The translations under genes were made by a program, and so were the position numbers. A stretch of DNA of 64,000 nt from Neelides folsomi (Eukaryota > Arthropoda > Collembola > Neelipleona > Neelidae): NCBI GenBank assembly GCA_034687125.1, contig JAQGBZ010000289.1, forward strand, positions 18,229 through 82,228, read 5' to 3'. Position 1 is the first letter of the stretch. Each line of letters opens with the position of its first letter. The notes under the pieces were generated by a model. The model worked only from the letters and a program-made list of their open reading frames with translations. It was not told the origin of the DNA and searched no databases. Below are positions 26,457-40,100 of the stretch, piece by piece.

Positions 26457-29164
26457 TTAAAACAGCCTTTTACAATTTTGTTCGGCTTTACTTTCTGAAC
26501 TTCCTGGAAGAGTTGAAGTAATCCAACTGTATTTATCAACACTTGCAGTTCCTGAAATTATTTTAATATGACGATAAAAACTAATTGTTAACCAAAATAT
26601 ATTCGTAAATATAAGATACAGATCTATAGATTAAATTATTATTATATTAATAACGAAAAAACTCATTCAAAAATGTTAAATCAAGAAAAGGTAAGTTTAA
26701 GTTTAAGTTTAAGATAAATGATTTCAAATTTATTAACCTCTGAATAATCGCAGCATTGAAATCTTGACAATTTCTTTTGATTTGATAAACCCTTTGTAAT
26801 TGTCAATAGGGAAAAACGCGGAGTAAACGATTTGGAGAATTTCCCCGGTTTCATCTTTCACGTAGAGTTTGTTTGAGTCCATCTTTTGCATTCTCCCGTT
26901 GAGCCACACGCGAGTATCAACTGAACTTTGGATCTTCACAAATCATTCATTTTAGTATTTTATAATAATTATTGAAAGTTTAAAAAACTAATGTTTCGGA
27001 ATCACCTTTAAAGCATTTGAAATATCCACAATACAACTTTGCTTTGATCCGTCTGAAGACACAAATGGAATTCGAGCTTCATCAGGGGCATTTTCATAAC
27101 TGCTAATTCCCTCCAAAAACATCAAATTGTAATGAAATCTTTGTTGGCAGCCGTAAGCAGAAAAGACAGCGAAGATCGGAAGCCACCTGAATTTTCAGTT
27201 AAAACAAATCTCATTAAAATAAATAATATAACTTTAATGTTAATTGCATTAAAGAAAGAGTTAGAGACATTTTGAGTGTGACTTTCCCAGAAAATCCAAG
27301 GTTGTGAAAAGAAAATCTTTTCCCAGGAGAGAATTGAGCTCTTCGGATTTGATTGAGGTTTGAGGACGTCGGGTCCTCGGGCACATCAAGGATTTGAATG
27401 AGGGAACAGAAATTGTCGGAATCCTTGACCAAAACCTCAAACATCCCTTCACCTTCAATCAACTGACAAACAACGACGTCCAAGTCAACTTCTTCTTTCT
27501 CACCCCTTGCTTGTTTCTTCGCCGTTTTCTCATTCCTGATCCAATATGGAATGATTGTATAGAAAATCGTGTCAGCTTCTTCGATTTAATATAAAAATAA
27601 AGTTGTTTATTTTAATGAATATTTATTGTAATGATATAATATTTATTTTAATGAAATAATATTTATTTTAATGAAATTAAAAGAATAAAAGGATAAGTAT
27701 ACTGATGATGATAATTGATAAATATTAGATTTAATGGACAAATAATGAAATACAATAAAAATGCGACGCCTCTAATCCTAAAATTATATAATGAAAAAGA
27801 GATTGATATCTCAAAAGATATTTAAATGCATTTAAATTGATTTAAATAAAGAACTCAAAGGTGAGTTTAATACGTTATGTGTGATAGTCAAATTAGAGGA
27901 TTTGTAATTCAAGGTGAATGATGCGTATCGGAGGAATCTGAAATGAATTTAAATTTTCCTATTATGAGATTCCTTTGGCTCGGAAGGTTTTAAAGGGCAA
28001 ACTGAAGTATTACAATTGTAAATCCCATTTTATGCATTTTCAACACTTGAAAATTTGAAGGGCAGGTAAATAAAAGTAAAATGAATCTCTGACCTTTCGG
28101 CCTTCTTTTAAATTCTAATTCTCTTTATAAATAAAAGACACGAAAATACATAAAACAAGTCGTAAAAAATGATTTTATAGTGCAATGTAGCTAAAGGCTA
28201 GTAGCTATACGATGTATTAATTTTAGGTATAATCTGTATAATCTGTATATAAAAAAGTAGATTCATTGATGAGTTTGAATTTAATATTAAATTTTGAATG
28301 AATCGAAAAAGCATTCAATGATGAAACAGTATTTTACTTGATTAAATTGAATTTTTGACTTAAATGATTTAAGAAGTTTATGATTTAGCAAACAGAAATA
28401 ATTTTATATAAAAAATGTTTTGCCACCTGTTTCCTTCAACATTCCCAAATTTTCTGTAATGAACGGAATTTCCAATCGAGGGTCTTTCATGTCGTCGCTC
28501 TTCTCTAATTTAAAAAAGTCTGTGGAGTAAATGACTTCTTTGCCCAAAATATCAACATAAATCTTTAACCTGAAATATTTTATAATTATTTAACGAAATA
28601 ATAAATCCGAATAATACTGAATAAATAAAATCGAGTAAAAGAACAATAGTGAATGATAAAATGGTAAAATGATATATAATCCTGTAATTAAATATTAATT
28701 ATTTTGTATTTATCGACTTACCACGGAGAAAATAAAGTTAATGACGCTCCAATCTCCAGAATGGTGTCTGGTTTGAAAAGAACCCATATGTTCCCATTTG
28801 TTTCCTCGTTTATCTTCAAGCAGTTTGTTAATAAAAATCCATCAACTAATTGATAAATCTGGCAAATCTTGATTAAAAGTGAATCTTCAAAGTTCAATTT
28901 TCCTTTTTTGACGTCGATAGGAAACATTCTAATTGAGGATTTGTGGGTTGCGAGGAAAGACTTCATTTGAGCTACGAGACCATTTCTGTTTAAATTAAAA
29001 AAGATTAGAATTTATTAATTGTTTGATTTCTGAATTTAGTAATTTAAAGAGTTAATACCCAAGTACTTAATTTTAATTTAGTTCAGAGATTTAGCTTAGT
29101 TTTATCAAATATGTGAGAAAGCATAAACAAAATTTAAATATGTTATATAATATTTAAACTAAAG

Positions 29165-29199
<35 letters not shown>

Positions 29200-29927
29200 A
29201 ATTTAAATATGATATGAAAATTCCATACGAAGTTTTGAGAGGAGGAGAATCGGAAGAATCTACAGTTGAAGCTGACAAATTAATTTCTGGTTCTTGTGAA
29301 GCTTCTTGAGATTTTAGACTTTGATTCAATTTTTGACTAATAATCGACTCGTCGACAACTTCAATCTTTTCGCCTTTTTTCGGTGTGAGAAATTCCGCTA
29401 TGAATTCTGTATTTTGCTCCACAATGATTGGTAGTGGAGTAAAATTGCGATGTGGAGTTGTCAAAATCGGAGATTCGTTCCAACGTCTGGGTGGGGTTTC
29501 AAAGAGAATGACACTTTTTTCCGAATCGTCCTCCACAACTTGGCTTTCAGAGATGTGTGAAAATATTGGCTCGGACTCGAAAATGGTTTGTTCATTTTCA
29601 TCATTTTTAATTTCGTATTCATCGACAGCAGTAGTTGGGCTTGGTGGATTTGAGCGAAAATCGAGTGGATGGAATTTTAAAGGAGATTCTGAACATTCCC
29701 GAGATTCTTCCCCTTTTTCCTTTTCATCTTCTTGCGATCCGTACAGATCAAATGTGAGCCGCTTTAATAAATCAGAACATTATTACATTAATCTTCAATA
29801 AATTTAAGTTTAATAAAATTTACAGTTTAATAGTTATTTAAAATAAACGATTTTGTTTAAATTACATTAAATCAATACAGACCTTTCTTTTTAATCTTTC
29901 TCTTGATGGTGATGGAGGCGAAGTCAT
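26457..29927 (-). CDS. OB-like protein, possibly SPIDR-related
   Basis: Eight exons join in frame to 588 aa: 29927-29883, 29761-29229, 28985-28722, 28569-28427, 27578-27269, 27186-27006, 26933-26738 and 26551-26457. All borders are GT/AG and phases agree; the exon 5 acceptor could also be 3 nt downstream. Residues 1-190 are acidic, Ser/Pro-rich and probably disordered, with basic RERLKRKR near the start and TPPRR and TPKK sites that could suit proline-directed kinases. Residues 193-330 include a VLF...LTLFSPW stretch that resembles the middle of the vertebrate recombination scaffold SPIDR. Residues about 495-545 (TRVWLNGRMQ...LYVKDETGEIL) look like the strands of an OB fold, suggesting nucleic-acid contact. 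The SPIDR link is a weak by-eye similarity. It may be another OB-fold repair or replication factor. Gene structure is much more certain than function. Confidence 0.75.
29166..29196. repeat. (TA)n microsatellite
   Basis: A 31-nt uninterrupted TA run lies in the intron between exons 2 and 3 of the minus-strand OB-like gene. Confidence 0.95.
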
Positions 29928-31177
29928 TCTTGGCTTTTAAGACGCCAACGACAAACTACCATTATAAGAATTATAAATTAAACAAAACTAATTTTTACTT
30001 ATCCATTAATTATGAGTAACGTTTAACGTTTGGGATTTTACTTTTTACTAAATACACAAAATGGGATGATTTAAAATCAACATTTTTTCAATTCTCCTGT
30101 CATGCATTCGAGGCTTTCGAGGAAACTCTTGCTTTCCCGGCTTTTAGAACTTGATTTAGATGAACAACATTATTATCTATCATATATCACATTTAAAATT
30201 ATGTTTTAATGACGTTCTATGTAAATACCTTAAATATCTATTATTATGCAGAATATGAAGTTATCATAATAATCAATTGATAATGAATTGAAGTGGATTA
30301 ACGGAATTTATTATACAATTTATTACATACCCCCTTTAAAGACTAGAAATTCAAAATAAATTGTTAAAGTACAAATTACACACATACTGGTTAAATGGAT
30401 ATAATATATATACCAAATACAATATTTAAACAATTACGTCGAATAAAATTTAAATGGCAATTAAAGGTTAATCAAATTGACTTGAACATCCTAATCACAA
30501 TCACCCAATTTCATTTAATTCCAATCCCGAAATTCTTAATTGTTAATTACATTTTTGGCATTTCCTAATTTTTACAAACATTTTTTACAAATGTAGAAAA
30601 GTGGAAATCGACTTCTTGTGACATTCTTAAAACTTGATGTAAAGCTTAAGGTTTAATTTATTTATTATGAAAAACTTCTAATTAAGAAATTCCATAATTT
30701 AAATGAGAAATTTTATTGAGAAAATCTTGTTCCTGAAATTGAATGATGTGAGCTAACATCATCATTATCAATAGTATTTACAGCACAATTAGTTAATAAG
30801 AAATATTATTACAAAGAAAAAAGTTAAATTACAATTTCAGTTCAAAAAGCTGATTCCCAGTCTTATGAAATTCGTATATTGTGAAATGCACTGATTAACG
30901 TCTGTCTTTTCAATATGACTTATATTACCACGTTTAGCTCATTCACTTTGAAGTGATTTGGGGATATTTAACGAATAATGAGTGTTTTTAAATTATATTT
31001 AATATTTACATATTTAACCTAAAAATGTTAAATAATTGTTAATATAAATCTATTTAATTTAAATTTGAATAAACAAAACATCAAAATTTAAATATTGAGT
31101 ACATTTAACATTTATCCATTTTCTATATACGTAAGTACGCACTTAAAGTTAATTTAGAATGAAAAGATTTTATAATT
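29928..31177. other. Spacer between two minus-strand genes
   Basis: The 1.25 kb between the Dok-7-like stop codon and the OB-like gene start should contain the 3' UTR of the first and the promoter of the second. Minus-strand AATAAA sites near 30,660 and 30,712 are candidate poly(A) signals for the Dok-7-like gene. No further gene was seen. Confidence 0.5.
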
Positions 31178-34100
31178 TTACTGAAGTTTTGTTCGATCGA
31201 TTTTAAAGTATTCCGTCCCAGACCTTGGCTTCTTTACCAAATTTCCTCCTTTGAGCGGCTCTGATTGATTTGTACTTGCATTTGAGCTCCCCGACCTCGC
31301 CGCCCCAACGACGTTCACGTCGACGTATAAATGAGCATTTGAACTCACACTGCTGGACGAGTCCATGAAATAAGGATCAGAATTGTCAAAAGATCCCCCA
31401 CTTGAAGTGCTCAGCCCATCGCCACAATTGGCCAAAAATGGATTTCGAACTCCGCGATCTCGACACATTTCCTTGTCGTTGATTTCTCTCTCGTTTTCAC
31501 TTCGTTTTGGAAGGATGACTGTGGAAGCTTCCTCGAGCGTTTCGTAATGGCGAACTTCGAACCCTTTCCGAATCATTTCGCCTTTGTCTTCTTTTGTAGA
31601 TTTATTTTGTGAGTCGAAAGGGGCTGGGGCTGGAGGTGAATTGCTATGATGTCGCACCGTCTTCCGCGGCAAAGATTCGTGGAGGCAATGACTAATAACA
31701 AATTACATAATTAGTTAATTAAATTACAATTACATTATATTACAATTGAAATGTCCTTATTTAAAAAAAAACAATTTAAGATTTTTTAAATGGATTCTAT
31801 CAGAACTGGGGCAATACTACACAATATCTATCTCCCACCTATTGGACTTTAATAACAACTTTAGTTTTACTTGGTATTAATAATGCAAAATGTCACCAGA
31901 TAGCGCCATAGAAAGTGCAATCTTACCCCAATTTCTCTTTGGACAAATTATTAATTAATTATTATACTTAATGTTAATTATTAACCTCGTGAATTCATGA
32001 AGAACTGTCGGGGACGAAGAATGCGACTCGAAAATTCCACCATCAGACACTCCTGAATCGGAAGAAGAAGAAGATCGCCGATTCCAATTCCCACCTTTGC
32101 AAGGAACGCTTGAAGATCTCCTCAATGGCAAAGTATTCATTTTCTTCTCTTTCCCAATCAAAGGATTTGTAAAAACTTCTTCCTCTGCTTCCTTTGCTTC
32201 CAATTTTTCAATATTTGGTTCGAGATTTTTCTCAATGAGCACTTTTTGAATAGGAACATTTTGAGAACCAGATGAGATTTGTGAAACGGAAGAATCTTGA
32301 ATAATTGCCGGATTCATAAGATTTTGACTCATATGATTTTGACCGGGATTTAGACTCGTATGATTTTGACCGGAATTTTGACTCGCAGGATTTTGACTTG
32401 GAGAATTTTGTCTCATATGGTTTTGAGAATTATTTATAACATCTCGAGAGTTCTCGTACAAATCCAATGAGCCTGCGAATCCCATATTAACATAATTTCC
32501 ATGTCCATCGTCTTTCTTCTTCGGCGGCCTGTTTGGCGGTGGCGGAGTTGCCAATGGCTCTTTCTTCTTTCCATTGGATTTCTCAACAGTTCGACTCTCC
32601 GTCTCGTAATTGAGATTCATATAATTGGGCATGGACTCATTGTAATAAACATGTTCGCAATTGTTCACATTCAGACTTGACTTCGTTTTCTTGCTTTTAT
32701 CCACAATTGCATAAATGGGGACTGAGGGGATGTTGAGTCCAGTGTCCATGTTGACCACGGGCATTTTACCTTCTCCGTTTATTCTCGTTTGACCTGAATA
32801 TCCCGATTGGCCCGAATGACCCGAATGGCCCGATTGGCTCATTGGGTTACAAGTTGAAGGCGGCGGTGTTGAATAATGGGACGCCTGTGGTTGTTGAACA
32901 CATTGGCTACAAGCTGGTGGCGGAGGAACGTCGTAATTTTCCATCGGGTCTCTTGGGATCGAATAGCAATGATCATTGAGTTCAAGTTGGCTATTTCGAG
33001 ATTTTAGGAATTGAGCCTGTGGGCTCATGGTGCCTTGTTGGTGATTGTGATGTTGGCGTTGTTGTTGTTGGAAATTCCCTTGGTGGAAATTCGAAGAGGA
33101 ATGTTGAGAGGAATTGAAACGCCGTGGAGTTTCGTAATATTCAGAGAGGGAAATTGACAACGGGTCGGAATTGGTTGTGTGATGGGAAGAAGCAATAGAA
33201 CTTCGGTCCATTGGTCCTTTCTAGAAAATAAATTTTAAAATTATCAATTAATTAAAATAATTATGAATTAGCTCATTGATCGTGAGCAAACAAATCTTTT
33301 CACAGTAATTTAATTAAAATAAACAGGATAAATGGATAAGTGATAATATAAGGAATACCATTATTGATTATTTTATTATATTGGTAGCTTACTTTGGACC
33401 AATTTATTTCAGACGGTGTTTGTTGAAATCCAGCCAAAATTGCCGGTCCACTCCTTGGAACATCATAATTCTCAAAAGGCCCACATTTCCCATTTTTCTC
33501 ATTAGAACTCAAATTGGCCCGATTCGAATTTCTGCATTGTTGAAGTGGGGAACTTTGATGTTGCATTAAAGAAGTTGCGTAGCTCAAACTCCGATTGTGT
33601 CCATTTGGCGGAGTTGAACTTCTCCCTTTGTTCATCCCCATCACATTGGCCGTGGCATTGTTCCGAGGGTTCTCATAAGAATTCCCTTCATAATAAAGAT
33701 TATTCCCGCTGCTACTTCCATGTGACGAAATTGAGAGTCGATCCGCTCTGTCCGAATTTGACCCACAACTCCCTCCATTTTTGCTGTTCACATTCCCAAC
33801 TTTGGTGTGGGGAAGACAAGAAGGAGAAACGCCGGTCACATGGTTGAGATCCATCGTCCAAGAAGGGGACAAAACATCATGGTGATGATGATGGCCATGT
33901 TGACCCAATTTGCTCATGCAGGACAAACATCGTTCCATGCCAGAAGCCATTGGTTCAACATGTGGAGGGTCGTCGGGTTCTTGAATGTTCATTTGTTGAA
34001 TGGGGGGCAAATGACAGGAATTGCAACAAAGTTCTTCGGCACTGCGACTCTCCCGTGGTTGGGAAACGGGCGATAGAGTGGAAATATAATTCGGATTAGC

Positions 34101-37100
34101 GGAGATCTGATGGCTCACGTTGTTGTGATTTTCAGTCAAACGCGACACAGCTGATTTTCTTGGTGAATCAATTCCTATAATAATTAAACAAGTTTAAACA
34201 AATTATTTAATTAATTTAATATACCTTATTGATAATTAATTTAATATATTGATTTAATTTATTTAATATTTCATAAAAAACTTAATTTAAAGCATTTTTG
34301 AAAATATGAACATTAATATGTAAATTTATGAGAATAGCTTTTACAATGCGGTTTTTTTAATTTTGATAGCGTGAGATTGTGAGATAAATCATTATAAATT
34401 AAAAAATTAAAATTCACCCTCACGCCCGCCGTGTTTCCTTCCTTGCTGGTTGTTGTGATTGAGCGTTCTGGAGAGAAGTCCTTTGGCCGATGAATCCAAA
34501 GCATCCATGATGAGACCAAGCTGAGGGGCGTCGGGAATAAGAACGTGGACGCCTTCGCCCTTCCCGCAACGTGAACCTCCCTCAAAAATTAAACGACCCT
34601 CCACGATTCCATACCGTCTGATACAAGTATAAATTGTAATTAATTATTTTAATTAATCAGCTTAATTGACTAATGTTTAATATACTTTAATATCAGATCA
34701 TATAAATTATGTGTCTTATTGGTCTTATGCAAGATTCAAATTTACATTGGTAACATAGGGAAAATATTCAATTAAATTTTTGAACTATTCGAATAAAATC
34801 AAAAAAGATCATATTTGTTATGTTTTTAAATCGATTCCCTAGTTATAAGTTGTGCAGTTTAATAAATTGAATTTTTTTGCTTCTCCATAAGCACAATAAG
34901 ACACATAATTTGGTATGATCTGATATAATATCAGTATTATGTAGTATATTTGGTATTATTACAATATTAAATAATCATAAAATACCTCAATTGTGTAATT
35001 TCCCATGCTCCTAATAATTTAGGTGGAATTCCTCCAGTGAGACAAAATCTCTTGTCGGTCACATGGAGCTTGACGGGTCCAGGAGTCAATTTGGATTTTG
35101 TAGGAGCTGAAGCCAATTGGACCAAAAACGAATGTCCCTCTCCCAAATTGTTCACAATCCGAACGCTCCATTGAATCAAACGCTCACGGTTGTCAAATGC
35201 AAGAACAACGCTCAGATCTTGGCAAATTAAAGCCAATGTGTGGGATTCTTTATCCAGTGTAAATCCTAAGAAAAATATTCAATTAGTTAATTATTCAATA
35301 ATTACAGATATTTTATTATATTCATAATACTGCATTAAATGTGCACATAAAATATATTGGAGTTAAAGTTAATAATTAGTAAATAATAAAATAAAGGCTA
35401 CAGGTGATTGTAAGTGAATGAAGGAAAGTGATTAATTAAGTTTTACCTGACTCCATTGCAAGGAACTGTTGAAGGGATAATGAAGCTTTGGTGTGTCCAT
35501 TCCTCGCCCGTTCCTTCTCATCTCGGTAGATCTGGAGCTGGAGGCAATCTGGAAAAAACCATTTTTTATTAGAAATCCGCTGGAAAAGGGCCGGAGTTTA
35601 TCAGAGTTTATATGGACAAGATGTAATTAACATGTCGGGTGTCCTCTGCGATTAAAAATGATGGATGAAGTCGCCAGTTGCTTTTTGCCCTTTTATGAAC
35701 TCAATTTTTCCCCTTTATCAACTTATCAATCATGAAGTGCCTTTTGAAAATTCCTTCTAAAGGAGTTTAACATGAACTTATAGATACCAAATGTTAGATC
35801 CAAAAGAATTTCAGATTTTGGTAATTATATAGTTAAGTTCGGATAAAAATCTATTAAACTCAATTATCAGCATATAAATAATACAATTTCTATTTTATAT
35901 AAAAAATATATGGTGTAGATTTTATCTAAGAAATGTATGAGTGTGTTTGTATCTATTCAATAATAAGTTTATTGACAATTTATAAATTAAAATAAAAAAA
36001 TAATTTTGGCTTTTATGCAAATAAATCTTTTTGGCAAAATAAAGCTTTTTAATGTTTAGAATTCTCATTAATTATTTTTCAAATGAATAAAATTTTCAAT
36101 ATTTTGAGTTTATGAGCTTGGTAAAAATATTGGCTTAATGTTGCATGTAGAATTAAAAAGTTTAATTTAAAGTACATATAATGTAAATATAACAATTTGC
36201 TTTACAAAATGAAATGCGTTGGTTTTTTTTTACTTTTTTTAAAGAACTTGTCTTGGAAGTAGATTCAAAGCATTCAAAGAATTTTTACAAAGTTTTTAAG
36301 TCAGAAGAAGTTTGTTTTTTAAGTAGGGAAATTTGTATAAGAGTCCTGTGGGATTCAATTGACAAATTTCCACTTCCAACTCCAACAGCCCTCACAATTA
36401 TTTCCAACTCCTCCCCTTTTCCCATTCATTTCCAAATTTGAGTTTTTGACATATTTTAGAAATCATGATATTTTTGCAAAACAACCTAAAATTAAACCAA
36501 ATGTCAAAACCTCTAAATCAAACGTCAAGATAAAAGATATCAAGAAACCACAAACCACATTAAAGAATGATATGAAGCTTGGTCAATTTTTTTAATTATT
36601 AATGTTCATATTTTAATTAAAGCATGAATTTATAAGATCATATGTAAAATATTTTTGTTCAGAATACGTCTACCTTTAATTGTTCTTTTATCTTAAATAT
36701 TCTGAAGAATTTTTAAAATGTTTCATCCATGCTGTCACGGTTCGCTTCAAACTGGAGCAAGAATTGTTGGAATTGTCGATATGGTTTAAACTTTTCATTT
36801 CCAATATCCAATAACATTATTGTCACATTATAATTGTCAATTACTCATTATTTTTATTTACTTGTTCTAAATAATTAACAATTTTTTTTTAGATTTTTGA
36901 GATAATTTCAATGGGCTTCTTTATCTTCTTCATGGCATGGTTAACAAAACGCGATAAACATACTCCAGGTAATAAAATTATTAAACTTGATTAAAGTTAA
37001 ACTCATTATAAATTTTTATAAGATACCACGGGTATTCTCATTATATTCCTGATCTTGACAATTCCAGCCATTATGGTCACTGCCCTTTTAATTACAGGAG

Positions 37101-40100
37101 TCAATCAAGTTTGGTCCATTTTATAATTAAATAAAATTAAGATTTTCATACCATTTATAATCGTTAAATGTTTAGCATTAAGATTCTCTTTATTCGATTA
37201 ATTTTCAGATGAATCGGCGAAAGATTATTATTTGGCTGGCCGCCTCATTCCCTTTTATGTTAATTAATATCTTCGGAATGATTTTGTTCTTTGTGAATCC
37301 ATCACAAACTTTTGGTGAGATTCATTGGATTGTTGGACTCCTCTTTATGTTCAATACCATCTATAGATTATACACCATCTGGGTTGTGTGGGCATTTATG
37401 GAAGATATAAAAAATATTGAACAATTGGAATAATTATAATTAAGAATATTGCAATACATCAGTTATAAAAATATTTATTTCCAGTCTTTTTTGTAAAATC
37501 ATTTCAATCCATGTTATTTTATAGGATGTGGTGAAGGAAAAATAAAATCTAATTAAAATTACATTTCCCCTTATTCTTATTTTATGCTTTGTATTTGGTA
37601 TTTGTTATGATCTTGATACATACTAGTATATACACTAAAATGAATAAAGACTATTTTAATCAATTCAGCAATATAATCAATGGAAATAATCTTACAAGTA
37701 AAGGGTAAGTGAGACTCGAATGCAATAGGCAATTAGTTAATTACAATTAATTTATATGGTTCGGGGCAATAATTAGGACCGAGAAGACAAATGGAGTAAA
37801 GTTTTAGTTTTATCAGTTCTTGTGGGAGATTGAGTTGAGTTTGGTTGGAGTAATTAGCTGGGAGATCTTTGGAACAGTTGCGTGTGTAAGATAAAGCCTC
37901 TGACTCCTTTCATCCATTTCCTACGAGAAAGGGAGAGAAATCCAATTTACTCTCCAGATCAATAAAATCCGACTCAATTTCATTCTCTTCATATACGAAA
38001 TACCAATTGGTTTATTTATCATTGAATTCACTCCGAGTGGGCGGATCGCAATTAATTACACAAATGCACGCAGTGCAGTCTTAATCAATGAACTTCTCTT
38101 AATTTAATGGAACTTGAGTACAAAAAACTCATGCTTGATAAAAGCTTCGATTATCAACTTGAACTTTTTTGTAATATTGATTGAAATTAGCCAAAATTAT
38201 ATTTTATTTACAATTATCATTTAATGTACAAATATATTTAATTAATTATCAGTATTTCGCTGAAGAATTTGAACAAAGGCCACTGTCCAACTAATTTAAT
38301 TTATTAAATCTAAAATATTCAATTAAAAATTAATATAAAATAATAAAATCGACGTCCGAGGTTTTCTTCGTTATGATAATGTTTGAGAAAGCTGTATGAG
38401 AAATCCAATTATAATAAATCACCTCCCTCGCTTTGGTCACCAACGAGCTTTGCTTTTTACCCGCTTGGGCTATTGGAATTTAACTCGAAAGAGTATAAAG
38501 TGAAGGGAAAGTGAAGCTATGAAGAATCTCAAAATGTTGTAAAGCTCCTATAAAGATCAAATCTCGTATCATCTTCTCCTTATTGTTATTCGACCAAGAA
38601 GGCGATCAATTCTGTAAATTCCCTCGACGCTCAATAAATCCAATTTACATAAAGACATTCTTTACATCAAATGGGCAGAGATAAATCTCAAACTTTTTCT
38701 TCTCCATATAAAATGAATTTTATTGGTATTTCTCATGTTACATTTTCCACATTCAATTTTCAATTTGACATTTTATAGTTAAATACTTAATTTTTTATAA
38801 CGAAAATTCTTAAAGTTTGGATATTGATCATTTGAATATCATGATTTTTAATTAATGGTACATAGGAAATGGATTTGTAATGTCTGTTAATGCCATTGGT
38901 GATCTAATGAGACTGGTAAGGAGTGAAAAGGGAAATGAAGCTTTCCATTAAATGCATTCCACTGAACATCTTTGAACATCTTTTGAGATCTTAAGTTTAA
39001 GTGGTAGAATGGGGGATGGGGTGAGAGATGGAAGAGAGATGAGTCTTTCCGTACTTCACCAAGGTAGATGAATTGAAGGGATTTCTAACTCAATTCCACT
39101 TAATGGCCAACTATTGAGGGTGAATTACGATCTGAGGAGGAGATTAGAAACAAAGCTTCCATCTTCATCTAAATCTCTAAATCCTACAACTTATCCTTGG
39201 CCTCAACGTCTTCAACTTCTTTCACTTCAAATTCAAACTCATATTCAAAAAATTTCCATTAATTTTATCAAACTCCATTTAAATACTTTACTTTATGAAT
39301 CTTATCTCATTTTATCTAATCATTATTTCTTCAATTAGCCAAGTCTAATATTGTAATAGTAAGTCTAAATTAGACTTAATTACCTTAATACTTGGACTTA
39401 ATTGAAAAACTCAAGTTGTTGATTTCAATATAATAGTCATAATTTTATAAAGTACTTTGAACCAAAATCATAACAAAGATTCCTCGAACAAATTAAGAAC
39501 AAATTAGGAAAATTAATTTTAGTCAACCATGATAATAAATAATCAAAGTTGATTAAAAGATATAAAAGTTAATTAAAAGTTCATTGAAATGTGAAAGTGG
39601 AAAGTTAAAGTGGAACTTGCGGAGGAACAATGAAAAGAAAAGTAAAATTAACATCGTAAGTTTTGGGCAAGAAAGAAAAGGGGGCGAGAATCGATAGTTT
39701 TGGGTTCAAGATGGTCCAACCCCTCCTTTTGGTTCATCTTTTCGCATCTTCACATCTTCGCCCGCTCGGTTTCCTTCTTTTGCTTTTTCGCCTTTTCGCC
39801 CTCGAGAATCCCCTCAAACTCCCTCCAGATTTATAGATAGGAGATATACGGACTTGGAGGAGTTTGTAATAATCCAAGGAAATTGGACGACGATTTCACT
39901 ATTGATTCCCACAAATCTACACTTTTGTATCAAACTCAACTTTATAGCCACAGCTACACATTCCCACATTCACTTGCACTTAGGTGTGTACATACAGTAC
40001 GTGTACATGTCTCTAATATTTATATGCATCTATACCATACAAAAGCTATAAGATATAACAAGATATAACCATATAAGATTTAACTTTTACTTACACTTGG

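Noticed and set aside
29385-29801. 138-codon plus-strand frame
   Set aside because: Antisense shadow of exon 2 of the minus-strand OB-like gene, which is spliced in frame at both ends.
33381-34076. Three overlapping plus-strand frames of 62-100 codons
   Set aside because: They are antisense shadows of the Dok-7-like exon 34174-33393.
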